Shown here: one piece after another, positions 63,915-64,000 of the stretch
How the letters are laid out: each line of letters begins with the position of its first letter
Position numbering within the stretch: position 1 is the first letter of the stretch
Source of the DNA: Anaerocolumna aminovalerica
GTDB lineage: Bacteria; Bacillota; Clostridia; Lachnospirales; Lachnospiraceae
Direction: 5' to 3'
Assembly: GCF_900115365.1 (NCBI RefSeq)
Contig: NZ_FOWD01000002.1
Coordinates: forward strand, 62,001-126,000
DNA: 64,000 bases
The notes under the pieces: model-generated
The model's database searches: none
Seen by the model: the letters and a program-made list of their open reading frames with translations, nothing else
Told to the model about the DNA's origin: nothing
Program-made: the position numbers and the translations under genes

Positions 63915-64000
63915 CCCATTGAATACAATGATAACCAGCCTCTCTTGTAGCCTGAATCAATGTATTATTATAATCTCCGTATGGAGGCCGGAAGAGGTTC
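63670..64000 (-). CDS. Polysaccharide deacetylase (NodB family), 5' part outside window
   Basis: 110 residues of the C-terminal half are visible. The frame is open to the window edge with 'NLFRPPYGDYNN' (NodB motif 3, R-P-P-Y-G), 'WDVDSLDWKDY' (motif 4) and 'SIILCHNGAKYTKDAL' (motif 5 with His, L-C-H-N). The TTG at 63960 is not the real start. Deacetylates GlcNAc residues of murein or other polysaccharide outside the cell. Own terminator downstream. Confidence 0.92.
   Translation of the reverse strand, partial: NLFRPPYGDYNNTLIQATREAGYHCIQWDVDSLDWKDYGAKSIVDTVVNNSHLGNGSIILCHNGAKYTKDALESMITGLKDKGYEIVPISQLIYTGEYYMDHEGRQFEK

Overview
The window is AT-rich DNA from a Gram-positive, low-GC anaerobe, most likely a Lachnospiraceae-type Clostridium (order Lachnospirales). 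The evidence is AGGAGG-type ribosome sites, a T-box, a CIRCE operator, LL-diaminopimelate aminotransferase, a GatCAB/non-discriminating AspRS operon, an ANTAR regulator beside glnA, lipoprotein sugar-binding proteins with YesMN-type two-component control, and PilZ and HD-GYP proteins. This assignment is inferred from gene content. No rRNA or tRNA gene was found.

Layout. 1-2.6 kb: end of a thiolase operon, an NTP-transferase/ModE-HTH fusion and a Dabb protein. 3.1-5.0 kb: an orphan FliK-domain protein. 5.1-13.6 kb: one minus-strand carbohydrate ABC operon carrying two binding lipoproteins, two permeases and its own histidine kinase/response regulator. 14-19.9 kb: PilZ, then aspS2-gatC-gatA-gatB behind a T-box whose specifier region reads GAAC (overlapping Glu and Asn codons). 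20-28.9 kb: LTA-synthase-like enzyme, LD-carboxypeptidase, dapL-dapF, an ANTAR protein, glnA with a leader terminator, HD-GYP. 29-32 kb: a three-gene ABC importer of the TrpX/ABC_sub_bind class. 33-37.6 kb: a P-type ATPase with Na,K-ATPase-like motifs followed by two TrkA/RCK genes. 37.8-38.3 kb: CIRCE-controlled hsp20. 38.5-46.7 kb: a giant secreted PHP/LTD/OB-fold protein, frameshifted, with a 24-codon leader ORF. 47.5-53.2 kb: a TetR-DUF308-MMPL-heptad-repeat efflux group. 53.5-56.3 kb: RtcB with a CCCH-like zinc-finger protein, an unannotated 38-residue peptide gene and an APH-type kinase. 56.4-64 kb: an accessory zone between two nearly identical 310-bp direct repeats, filled with decayed genes, a zinc-ribbon protein, a BspA/transglutaminase-like protein and an antitoxin with a dead toxin; the window ends in a polysaccharide deacetylase.

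The most interesting structure is non-coding. A dispersed three-hairpin element sits directly 5' of start codons at five loci and ends in a GAGG that serves as the Shine-Dalgarno of the next gene; three copies are stacked before the second trkA. A second shared RNA element, a 7-bp stem GCAAAGG/CCTTTGC with a 23-24 nt loop followed by a U-run, begins within a few bases of the predicted transcription starts of both glnA and the aspS2-gatCAB operon, both tied to glutamine use.
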